Origin: Tulasnella sp. 424
Lineage: Eukaryota; Basidiomycota; Agaricomycetes; Cantharellales; Tulasnellaceae
DNA: 64,000 bases
Direction: 5' to 3'
Assembly: GCA_019633425.1 (NCBI GenBank)
Contig: WSUB01000063.1
Coordinates: 62,001 to 126,000 of the forward strand
The number at the start of each line of letters is the position of its first letter. The first letter of the stretch is position 1. A program made the translations under genes and the position numbers. The notes under the pieces are model-generated. The model was given only the letters and a program-made list of their open reading frames with translations, did not search any database and was not told where the DNA came from. Of the stretch, positions 47,086 through 57,500 are shown in pieces.

Positions 47086-50039
47086 ATGTCGTCCAGTGAG
47101 TAGCCTCACTCATAACGCGAATGATTCGCGGTCCTGCGAAAATACGACGCGTCTCAATTTGACGTGTGTCCATATGTTAACCTTGGCTCTGACGCGCTGC
47201 AGGTGACACCATTATTGAAGTGAAAGATGGCAAGTTGGCTCTCAAGCAAAAGGCACTTCGGTGGGAAGACTCGACGACAGCTCTGCGAGGTGTGATACTG
47301 TGTTGCATCTGTTGTGTCGGTCCACATTCTAACGGCGCCGCTCTGGTGTTGTAGAGCTCCTCGCTTTCGCCGACTTCCTCTCCGTGTCTTCAACACCGAA
47401 CCCTCTCACTACCTTTCCGTCGGAACATCTCCCGCTGCTTGGCAAGCTCGTGATAGAAAGGTGAATATGATCTCAAATACCCACGACGCGACGCTGTATC
47501 CGACGCCTTCCCCAAAGCGACAAGACAGGACCCACCTTGGCCAAGAATGTGAAGAAGACCATCATGAAGAAATGTGGTGCCCAGGACGATAAAAACGCGC
47601 TCGATGATCCAAGGCTGCCTGTGTCGACACTGGCGACCGCAATTTCGGACATCGCGACTCGTGTCAACTACGGCATACAAGACACGCCAGCAGTATGTTT
47701 ACCGGAAACCACTCTTTGCATCTGTTCGCTCTCTAACTTCTCTTAGCCCTTGACTATATGGCGCTGGGAGCTCAACAACCCCGATTCGTTACTCCCGGCC
47801 AGCTCCGTTGATAGTGCTTGCAACGCTGCAGCTGCTTCGGAACGGCGGAAGGAACGCGAAGAGGTCAGTCCTAAAAATGGGCCTTTTGGAGGATATCCCT
47901 CATCTTCTGTGTCTCCTAGGCCAAATCACAGTTCAAAGCCCACTATGACGGACTGGACGAGGAGCAAAAGAAATCCCTGCTTGAAAAGCAGAAGAAAAAT
48001 GCGACATCCAAAGACGCTTCGAGCAGTACCGCGCAACCCAGCAATGGAAAGGCGAAAAAGGAGACTGCCAAGGCGTTGCCAACCAAGGAAAGCAACACCG
48101 AAGTGAAAAAAACGAAGGAAGTTGCAGATCAACCTCCGAAGGTTAGCTCACGCCTCGCACCTTTAGTTACTAATCTCTGACAATTGCTGTCCCTCAGAAA
48201 CCCAATAAACAAGCCCAGATGATGCAATCTTTCTTCAAGTCCTCGAATAAAGCGACTGCGGTTGACAAAGCCAGCAAAGGTTCGAGAGAGGATCCTATGT
48301 CCCACTGGCTCCCTGCCTGATATACGTTTGCAGCAGGACCTTCGTCTAGCGATTTCGACAAAACTTTTAAAGCCTTTCTGATAAAGAAAGACATCCACCT
48401 TGCTCCGGTCAATCTCTTCCTTGCACGCGCCGAGATAACCTCCAAAGGGAAGGGCAAGGAGAAGGCCGACGTGATCGTGCTCGACGACGACGGCGACATC
48501 GAAATGTCGGTCAATTCGCCAACCAAGCCTTCCTTAGCGCCCCAACGGCCTATTGTGGCATCACTTCCGAATGCTGCTACCGCAACAGCTCAAGGTAATA
48601 CTTCTTGAATGGATACGCGAGGGAGTCTCACTTACCCTCCCTTTCCAGATTTATTAGACAACTTCCTTTCTTCATTGCCATCGCCAAGTCTACCTCGTGG
48701 GCGTCGACGGACTAAATACGCGGTGCAGAGGACACCATCTAAACCCAACGATTCTGAGCCCAAGTCCTCTAGCCGGCTGAATGTACGGACTGTTGTGGCG
48801 AAGCTCACTACCGCTGAAGTGACCGACGACATCAAAACTGTTCGAGACTGCGAAAAACTGCTTCGAGACCGAAGAAAGATTCCTATCAAGTATTTGCAGT
48901 TTTGCGACAATCTGCGACCGGGGTATTATGGCAAGTGCCTCATGAGATGAAACCGTTTCCTCAGGTCTGACGTTGAGAAATCGCTCAGGCACTTGGACCA
49001 AATCATCCGCCTTCGTGGGCCCTCGAACCCCCTTCACGAAAGATCCCGTTGCGTTCGACTACTCGTATGACAGTGGTGAAGAGTGGGAGGAAGAACCCGA
49101 CGATGCGGAAGAAGTCTTGTCATCGGTTGGGTCGGAGGAAGAAGATGCGGGCTCGGGAGAAGAGGAGCTCGATGACTGGCTGGTTGGAGATGACGAAGTC
49201 GAGTATGAACCAGGAGCCATCCTTGATCCACCTTCGAGGTCGTTATCGCCACCTTTGCCCAACGGCGGGAAGAGAAAGTTGGAGGTCGAGAAGGAGAAGG
49301 AGAAGGACAAAGATACCAAGAAACGACGTATCGTCAAGACTCTGGTTCCGTTCTCAACCGGGCCACACTGGGAGAACTCTGTGGGAGATTGTCAAGATCA
49401 TCTCAGAAACTATCGCATCCAGCTGCTTAATGGTATGAAGCGCAAGTGCCTTCTCCTTGCACGTTTCCTGACGCGTCCTTTGCTACCAGACACACCCTAT
49501 CCCATCGATCCATTCACCTTCATATCGGAGGACATTACGGGCTCAGTGCAAGATGGGGAAATGGCTACTCGACATGCAGTCGGAGCGCTGAAATCCGGAA
49601 AACCTATAACACAAGATGGCTTTGTTATTCCAGCTTTACCTCCACATCTGCATCCCTCATCTCAGATCAACTTACCGACGCAAACACCAACAGCAGACGG
49701 CCAACCTGCCAAAGCACCTGGGAACACAAAATCTAAACCAGCCAAGAAACCTTTTCCTCCACAGCACTTGCCGCAACTCTTAAACCTGATCAACGGTTCT
49801 ACTCTTACAAAATTACATCTTGTAGAACAGTTGGGACAGGAGTTCAAAGCCATCAAGGAAGTCAAGAAGTACGCAATCGATGCTGCTCTCGGGGAATTAG
49901 CTGTTAAGAGTGCGGGTGTATGGACAGTCAAAGATGAAGCTTGGGTACGTTGTTCCAGTGACCAGGTCCCTTGGCCGCTTCACTGACGATCTTACGCTAG
50001 AGGAGATGTGGGTTGGCTCCTCCTGCCGCTAAATTGTAA
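47086..50039 (+). CDS. CHAF1A: Chromatin assembly factor 1 large subunit (CAC1/CHAF1A)
   Basis: Twelve-exon model: join(47086..47095, 47203..47289, 47355..47460, 47518..47692, 47747..47863, 47920..48141, 48198..48279, 48334..48594, 48649..48930, 48989..49432, 49490..49944, 50001..50039), 759 aa. The first coding exon is 10 nt. A charged KER-like stretch (ERRKEREEAKSQFKAHYDGL) is followed by QAQMMQSFFK, a degenerate PCNA-interaction-type motif. Next come RRKIPIKYLQFCDNLRPGYY|GTWTK and the hallmark acidic CAF-1 p150 motif DYSYDSGEEWEEE, then a winged-helix-like C-terminus (LPQLLNLINGS to AGVWTVKDEAW). CAF-1 deposits H3-H4 behind replication forks. The intron 48931..48988 is GC-AG. The intron 49433..49489 (57 nt) is in frame. 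Confidence 0.9.
48931..48988 (+). other. GC-AG intron in the CAF-1 large-subunit gene
   Basis: 58-nt intron with donor ATG|GCAAGTGCC and acceptor CGCTCAG|GC. Splicing joins RPGYYG to TWTKSSAFVGPRTPF in frame, matching the conserved CAF-1 sequence. Apart from the GC, the donor is consensus (GCAAGT), as is typical of GC-AG introns. Without splicing the frame stops at 48948-48950. Confidence 0.85.
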
Positions 50040-50143
50040 TATATTTGGTTTACGTGTACGGTGCGATCCCAATCTTCGATGACAGAAGTCATCCAAGGCG
50101 TGGTGTATATTATCAGATATTATCTTATTACATAGATCCCACA

Positions 50144-53100
50144 TCATAGCTTGGACTTCTTCAGCCAGTCTGCCACGTCGTCCTTGCAGCGATCGAGCCA
50201 CTTAGCATTTGCCCTGATAGTGTCGAGACTCTAAATGATGAAGTTGTCAGCATGTGTGCGAAACCTCAACCAGCTAGTTAGCAACCCACCTGTGCCAGAG
50301 CGAGGTTAAACTTGGAAACATCTTTGCCCTGTATCACGATGCTTGGTCAGTGCAAGTAGGGAGAACTCGGCGTTGTGGACCGTACCTCGAACCATGCTTT
50401 GACGGCGTCCGCGTCTTTCTCGGTGGTCAAATCCTGGAAGCTGAACTTGACAAGGTATGACAAAGAGAAGTTGCCCTCGAACATCTTGGTGATCTGTTCA
50501 TCAAAGCCGCAAAGTAGCTCTTAGACCGAATCCTGCGTCATTTCCTGAATGTTCATACCGTATCGTAGTTTTCCTTGAAGAATTCTCCAATGCGGCGACG
50601 AGACTCCCTGTTGGCGGCAGCTCCCGAGAAGAAGTACATGGTGTCTTGGATTTGGACGTCTGTCAGCACGAATTTGAGGGTCTCTTCGATGATCTCCTTG
50701 TCCTTGGAGGCAGTCATAGCCAACCTAAAAAGTGGACACAATTAAGGTCAGTATAGAGCAAAGGCACCATCCCTCTATCCTGTGCCTACATTGCGGATAT
50801 TTTGGCGCTGGGGGTTGGGGCTTTCTTGTACACCTTTTTGACGGTTTCGTACTCCGCACGACCACCATTGCGGACTGCATTGATGTAAGTAGTACGAAGG
50901 AGGTCAGCGGGAATCTTGGAGTCGTCGCCGGTCTCCTGGAAGTGCTTGAAGCGTGAAGTAAGTTCGGCGATGACACTGTAGCAGGAACAAAATTTTAGTT
51001 CATGGTGCAAAGTTTCTGGCAGAAGTTGACGTACTCGGGGTCCTTGGCGGCAGCTGCAGCAGAGATGGCAAGAGTACGGAGTTGAATGGTGTCGGCAGAG
51101 TCGTCAGGGGAGTATTCGTAGCCGAGCTTGTCAACGAGCGGCTTCATGAGAGACTGTGTGCACGAGGCAAGCCCCAATTAGCGGAATGCACGACTTATAC
51201 TCGAGATGGTAAACTTACCCTTCGGAAAGCATTGAAGTTGTCGCGGACCTCTTCGGGTTGCTCCCAAAGAATCTTGGTCAACTTGCCGAGCTGGGTGTCA
51301 ATGGCGGACCAAACGAGATCTGGGGGAGGGTCAGCCGGGCGGGTACAGAAAACCTGAAGAATAGATCGAATACTCACACTCCTTTTCGCCCTTGAGGGAG
51401 TCGATCAAGTCGAGAGCAGCACTGGTTTTGGAGAGGCCAGCCTTGGCGAGGATCAGAGAATCTGAAACCAAGCCCATACGATCCTCGAGTGAGAAGACAG
51501 ATTTCTCCTTGGCAGCCTCTTCTCCGATCTTCTTGAGACGTTCAGGGGTGTAAGCAACGCGGTCTAAAACGTGGAAGGAATTCCATGAGATTTGCAATCT
51601 CGTCTCAGCCGAGAACCGGGGGACTTACAGACACCGGTCGTCTGAGCGTTCAACTTGAAAGGTTTGGACGTATCCAAGGGAATCGTAGTCTCCCGCTCGC
51701 TCAAGACGACACTCCGGTCAGTCGATACCTTGCCGCTTGCATCGGCAGTCTTGATGTTCAACGGGATTTGCCTGTCAACCCCATCCGAAAGAACGCATTC
51801 AGCACATCGGCCGTCGTCAGCAGAACGGGGGCGGAGCAGCAGCGCACCAAAGAGTCTCGTTCTCCTCTTTGTTTGGATCACCAGTCGACAAGAATCGGTC
51901 TTGCCTGACAGTGATGCTGTCTTTGTTTTCCTTGACCGTCACGACGGGATAGCCGATCTTGAGGATCCAGTTGTCCAGCATCTTGGGGATGTCGAGTCCG
52001 CTAGCCTCGGCGATTCCTTTCCAGAGGTCTTTGGTGACCGAGTTGCCGTAGAGGTGTTTGGAGAGGTAGATCGAGACGCCACGGAGGAAGGTTTCTTCGC
52101 CGACGTAGTTGGAGAGCATGCGGAGGACTGTTTGTCGGATTTGGGTGTAGAGCGTTAGTTTATGCATTGATTTCAACGAAGGAGAGGAGACGGTAACGTA
52201 CCTGAACCAGCCTTGGAGTATGACAAAGCGTCGAAAATCTGTGAAAGTAATGAGAGGTCCAGCGGTCAGTCCTGGGGGAAGCACAACGGCGATTGTCCTA
52301 GTACCTCTACGAAACAAGTCTGAACGTTAGCCAGCGTATTCTGACAGTTACGTGGAAGCCTGTAACGCACGATTGATTTGGTTGGCGTCGGGAACGGGCA
52401 CTTCAATGGGGTGGCTGGACCGAACGGCATCCAAGTCGAGCGCACGAGCCAGGTGGACGTCGATGAATTCGCTGTCGACCTTCCATTCGGGGAATACTCT
52501 TTTGGACGTTGGTATCAGGACGATAAGTATTGCATACAAGAAATGGATGGCGGAGGTAGAACGTACTTGTCGATGATGATGACTTCTCCCATCTAAAGAC
52601 CGACCGAATGTCAGCCAGCGAGCAACCCAAATGAACAGAACAGAGACTCACCAGCGTTGCGAAGCCCTCGTTCAACCACCTATAGAGCCGGCCGTCAGAT
52701 TTAATCTCGGGCGGCCGTCAACAGGAGTGGGCGGTACTTACAGGTTATCCCACCAAGCCCTGTTCGAGCGCAAACGGGGGAGAACTCGTCAGCCATGTAA
52801 TCCAAGGCCCATCCCAGCCGCAACGCAAACTCACATCGTAACCAAATCACCAAACCACAAATGGGCGCATTCATGGCTCGTCACAGTAGCAACCCTCTTC
52901 TTCGCAGCCAAATCCGATTTCTTCGGGTCCAACAAGAACGCTGAAGTTCGTCCGGTGATCAAACCCCAATTCTCCATCGCACCAGCGTCGAAATCGTGAG
53001 CGACCAAAGTGTCGAGCTTGGGTAGTGGGTACTCGATTTGGAAGACTTGTTCGTAGATGGGCATGACTTTGGATTTGACGTCGAGCGAGAATTGGGCTTG

Positions 53101-54351
53101 GTGGATGATGTCGGGTGTGGCTGTTTTATTGGGAGGAAGGGAAATGTGAGTGGGAGTTCAAGGTTAGGCGGTAAAGAGACGTACTGTAGATGCGGAGAGG
53201 GATCTTCCGACCGCTGATTGGACTAGTGTACGAGCTCTCGAGGTACTCGAAATGACCGTTGGCAAAGGCAAGGAGGTAAGTCGACATCTTAAAACGAGAT
53301 ACCAAATAGGCCGCATTAGCTTGCGAACGATTCCCAAAACGCCATATTTGGATCTCGCACCAAAGGAGACCTCTCGAACTTGGTGATCTTCCAGCCTTTA
53401 CCAGCTGCATCACCGGCGGTACCTTCACTCTTGAGCGAGAACATCTTGGCGAGTTTGCCCAAGTTCTTGCCGTCTTTGTCGGACTCGGAGGAAGAAGCGG
53501 CGTCGAGGAAGGGCTTTTCGGAGACGGCGGGCATGTTGGAGAGGTTGACGGTGTCGGCGCGGCTGATCATGGTGACGTCGTAGGTAGCCTTGAGGAGGGG
53601 CTCGTCCCATGATGGGAAGGCGCGGCGAGCAGCGGTGGGCTGAGAGAGGGGGAGGGGGGGTTAGTTTAAAGCATTGAAGGTGGATGAGGAACGATATGGG
53701 AACATACTTCAAATTGAGTCAAGGAGTAGTACCTTTTAAGAGCAAGTGTCAGATTGCGACTGGCGCACCCCAATCATGCCCCTTACCTCTTCTTGCCCTC
53801 GTGTTCAGTGGACGAATAGTAGTAGCCTACGCAGGATGACTTTAGATCCTTTTTTTCAACTACCGAGAAAGTGCCTGCGTACCAGTCATGCTTCCAGTCA
53901 GCTTCGCCTCCCAGCCCAAGTGCAGCTTGGCCTTGGATCCCTTGGGTAAAGCATGAGCGAATTTAACCGTGACGCGTTCCTCGTCTTTTTGGGTTTTGAC
54001 CTCCGTAGCGGATTGGACTTGTTCCGTTTTGAGAGCCTCGGAGTGGATTGAGACCTTGGAGACGTCGACGTTGAGGTCGGGGGAGGCGTTGCAGACGATC
54101 TCTTTTGTGTCCTCGAGGATGTCGAGGCTGCAACGAACAAAATCGTCTCAGAACTTCATCGTGGTCGCAGTGGTAGACGGTGGGGATGAAAAGCAGGGGG
54201 TGACGACGCGTACTCACTCGATGATGCCAAAACCCTGGAAGGTCAACTTCTCGAGATCGGTCTTGAAGGTCAAGTCGTAGTGAGTTGGCTTGACATTGGT
54301 AGGGAGCCTGAAGTCCGCGTCTGATTTAGGAGCTGAGGTGGAAGTGGACAT
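50144..54351 (-). CDS. M1 family zinc aminopeptidase (APE2/AAP1, puromycin-sensitive type)
   Basis: Long multi-exon gene from ATG at 54351 (MSTSTSAPKSDADFRLPTNV) to TGA at 50144. First exons by my reading: 54218..54351, 53883..54127, 53787..53826, 53708..53732; I did not fix every later border. Family motifs are the exopeptidase signature GAMENWGLITGR, the zinc site HECAHLWFGD (HExxH) and the third ligand in NEGFATLV. The ERAP1-like C-terminal helical domain extends to DWLKKSKL. Between the beta-domain motif LSNMPAVSEKP and the segment MSTYLLAFANGHFEYLESSY there is an extra Ser/Asp/Lys-rich loop (ASSSESDKDGKNLGK to GDAAGKG) that I do not recall in yeast Ape2. The enzyme trims N-terminal residues from peptides, probably in the cytosol. 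Convergent with CAF-1. Confidence 0.92.
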
Positions 54352-54897
54352 TGTAAGACCTGGAGAGTCGTTGGAGGAGTGGAAGGTGCAGAGGAAACGG
54401 GTCGAGCGGAGGATTAATGAATCAGGAGATGGAGATGGTGCAGGTGATAAGGCCTTGGATGGAGATCGAAGAGTAGATAACCTCGTCTGCACAAAACACA
54501 ACACAAGTCACAAATAACATTTTATATCAGTCTGTTGCATCCAAGGTCCGAGCCAACGCAAGTGCAAGCGAATGGGTGTCCAGGTGCTCAAGCGATGAAG
54601 TGCTCACCATGGATCTCCATTGCGGCATCCTAAACCGCAAGATGGACTGCCGTATTTGTAACGGTGTCACATGGCTCACTCCTAATCTTCCATACAGCGG
54701 ATGCATCGATGGAAGAGCGAGTCGGGATTTGGAAGGAAGCGGTGACGCGTGGAGTTCTCCCAAATTTTGGGATGCGCGGCGCACGTGAACATCACACAAC
54801 GCGTAAACAAAAGGGAGAGACATAGGATACATGGTGAATACAACAGAAGTAGTGCATACAATCACATACCACAAACCAATAAGTAAAAATTACGAGT

Positions 54898-57313
54898 CTA
54901 ATTATCCCTTGCAAAAAGAACAAGATCCTCCAACTGTTTCGTAACATCCCGCTTAAAGTTGACCATCTGGTTGCACTCGAACGAAATCTTGTTCTTCGTT
55001 TCTTCCTTCAGGTGCTCAGTCTTGCGCATGACGTCCGCATACCTGTTCCGCGCAGAAATCCACGTTAGCCGAGGGCTATGAACACCTTCGCGATCCGCGT
55101 TGCACGTACTCGACTTCCAGGCGTTCTTTTCTCGATTGCAACGCAATTTTACTTTGTGCCACGCTGGCCTGGATGTCCCCAATGTCCCGCTCCAACTTCC
55201 CAGCTTCGGCGTTGGCCGCCGCCGTTTCAGCTCCCACAGTCTGCAGCAAAGCGTTTGCAAGTCAGCGTTCCATTTCGCTCGAAATCAGCGTGGACCTTTT
55301 TCCAAACACTCACCCTTTTCAAATCCTCATACCGCTTCTGCAACACCCGCAGCTGATTCTCCTTTGGTTCCGCATCTTCCATCATCCCTTCACACTCCTG
55401 CGTCAACCGATCCAACTTGTTATCCTCCTCCAGCTTCTCGTTCTCCAACTCCACCCTCGCAGAGCTCGTCATCTCCAACGTCTTGCGCATCGCAGGGTGA
55501 ATCACTTCCCGCATGTTCGCGCCCTTGACCATTTCCGACAAGTTTTCCGTTGCCGGGTTGAATTCTACTTGGAAATTGATCGAGTGGAACGGTTCTGGTG
55601 GGCGTGGAGCGAAGCCGGTGTTGTAGATGAGATTGGTGTACTTGCTCGCCAAGGCGTCCACTTCGTTGGCACGCTTTTCAGACAGGATTTCGACTTCCCC
55701 TGCAGCACGGAGCGATAGTGATGCTTTTGCCAGTAACTCCTCATGCACACGCTTCAGCCGGTCGCGCTCAGCGTTCATCCGTGCAGCTTCTTCGTCTGTC
55801 ACGCCCTGAGAAGCGATGCGAGAGAGGATACTTTCGTGCTCTTGGTTCAAATCCGCGATCTCTTGTTCTGTAACAAAGCAAAAGGTTAACTAAACGTTCC
55901 ATACGAGCCCATACTTTTGTCCAACCTTGTGCCAGGAGCCGGGAGTTTAGCGTTTCGACGACATCTCGGTTCTTCTTGAACTTGGCTTCCCGTTCGTCGA
56001 TAAGACCCGAAAGCTTGTCAAGGTCGGTGAGACATTTTTGGTGTTCTCGGTTAAGGGCCACGAGTTCGCTCTGGGGCGAGAAGAACAACGATCAACGAAA
56101 AGCCGCATCGTTCTCGACCAACGACCCACCGGCTGCACTTTCAGCTTCTCAATCTCCGTCCTCAGCTCCCTAATCCTCGTCTCCGCATCGTCGCATCTCT
56201 GTATGACGGCTTCGTTCTTCCTCTCCACCATATTCTCCAACTCCATATCCTGTTCCCGGAACTCATCGTGTCCGTACATGTACTGCGCATAAGCATTAAA
56301 CACGTATTCGCATGTGATAAGTTCTGGGAAATTGGGGATTTCCACGTCGTACGGGAGCTCTTCGATTGGTAAGAGGTTGTAGTCGTTGCAAATATCCGGA
56401 TCAAGCCATTTCGGGAGTTCCTGGATATAACCCAAGGACTGTTCAGCTTGGCACTCGAGCGAGCAGAGCTGTGGGGTATACCTTCGCTACAGTCACTAGC
56501 CAGTGTAGCATGGCTAGCAGGGTGGGCCATGCTGAAGAACTTCCAGGGGCAGCCAAACTGGTCTTGCTGATGGTGTCCACAAGAGGGTACCGCAAATCCC
56601 TCAACAGCAAAATAATCTCCTCCTCCGGCTTCTTCTCCCTCCCAAATACGTAGCTCGGGTCGATGTCCGTGATTAAGAATTGGAAGATAAGGTGGAATTC
56701 TCGGTTCGTTGGCGTTTGAAGGGTCTTGAGAGCAAGGTTTGGTATTCCACAACGTTGTAGGGTAAGATAGTCGAAGATTTCTCGTTGCATCATAGCTTGG
56801 TATGCTCGATCCTTTATTGGGCGGGTTTCTCGGGAGATTGACCAGTTCCCCGCGAGGAAACCAGTCTTGCGGACGCTGTCAGAGAGCATAACGAAGACCA
56901 AAGTCGTCCAGCGTAAATAGCCCCTCCCCCCTGGGTTCAAGTATACCCAATTCGACTCACGACAGTGTACTATTCTTCATGGGCGTCTTGCCATACTGGC
57001 TCACGTCCTTCCTCGCACTCATCAACAAGGGATTCTGTCCACTCGACCCAGCAGGACCCCCACTCCCAAACGTCGACTGCCTAGGAGCGTACTGTGCGCT
57101 CTGTGGGGCCAAGAACTGCTGCGGTTGGAACGATGGAGGCGGTCTTGAAGGGCCCGCACCTCCAGCGATGGACATTCGCATCCGATTTGAAGGGGGTTGA
57201 GCAAAGGCTGGGGGGGGTTGTTCAGCGCGTCGCTTGGAAGCTGTCGCAGGTACTGGAATCCCAGTCCCGTACATGTCGTTGTTGTTGGATGATGGTGGGC
57301 GTCGTATACTCAT
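54898..57313 (-). CDS. NDC80: Kinetochore protein NDC80 (HEC1)
   Basis: Seven-exon model: complement(join(54898..55042, 55110..55240, 55314..55867, 55926..56070, 56130..56438, 56482..56875, 56961..57313)), 676 aa. The N-terminal 115 residues are basic, Pro/Gln/Ser-rich and disordered (MSIRRPPSSNNNDM to ARKDVSQYGKTPMKNST), the form of the Ndc80 tail targeted by Aurora B. A calponin-homology domain follows (FLIFQ-type segment EFHLIFQFLITDIDPSYVF, ILLLRDLRYPLVDTISKTSL, WPTLLAMLHWLV), then long coiled coils with heptads (MELENMVERKNEAVIQRC, ELVALNREHQKCLTDLDKL, EEDNKLDRLTQECEGMMED) to the end. NDC80 couples kinetochores to microtubules within the NDC80-NUF2-SPC24-SPC25 complex. Head-to-head with NUP133. 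Confidence 0.94.
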
Positions 57314-57500
57314 TGCTACTCCCGCTGTCGCCGTGCGTGTGTTAATCCAAGAGAGTGAAAGGGGTCCCAAGAGAGCGAAAGTGAAGGGAGGGTGAGGGAA
57401 AGTTTGAACGCGGCCTGGAGAGAGTGGAAACAAACAATCCCTCTTGTCGCGCGTCACGGTCTGTATTTCGACTTTACACACTCTCTTCCTCCAATCTTCA
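57314..57500. promoter_or_regulatory. 187-bp bidirectional promoter of NDC80 and NUP133
   Basis: The two start codons are separated by 187 bp. The plus strand is purine-rich on the left (gagagtgaaagg, gagcgaaagtgaaggg) and pyrimidine-rich near the NUP133 ATG. A GTCGCGCGTCAC sequence lies near 57446. There is no clear TATA box. Confidence 0.5.

Noticed and set aside
54352..54504. N-terminal extension of the M1 aminopeptidase that could be a mitochondrial presequence (open frame rich in Ser, Arg and Leu)
   Set aside because: The extension starts at a TTG, not an ATG, and the sequence TTTTGTGCAG just inside it looks like a 3' splice site of a 5' UTR intron. No in-frame ATG supports dual targeting.
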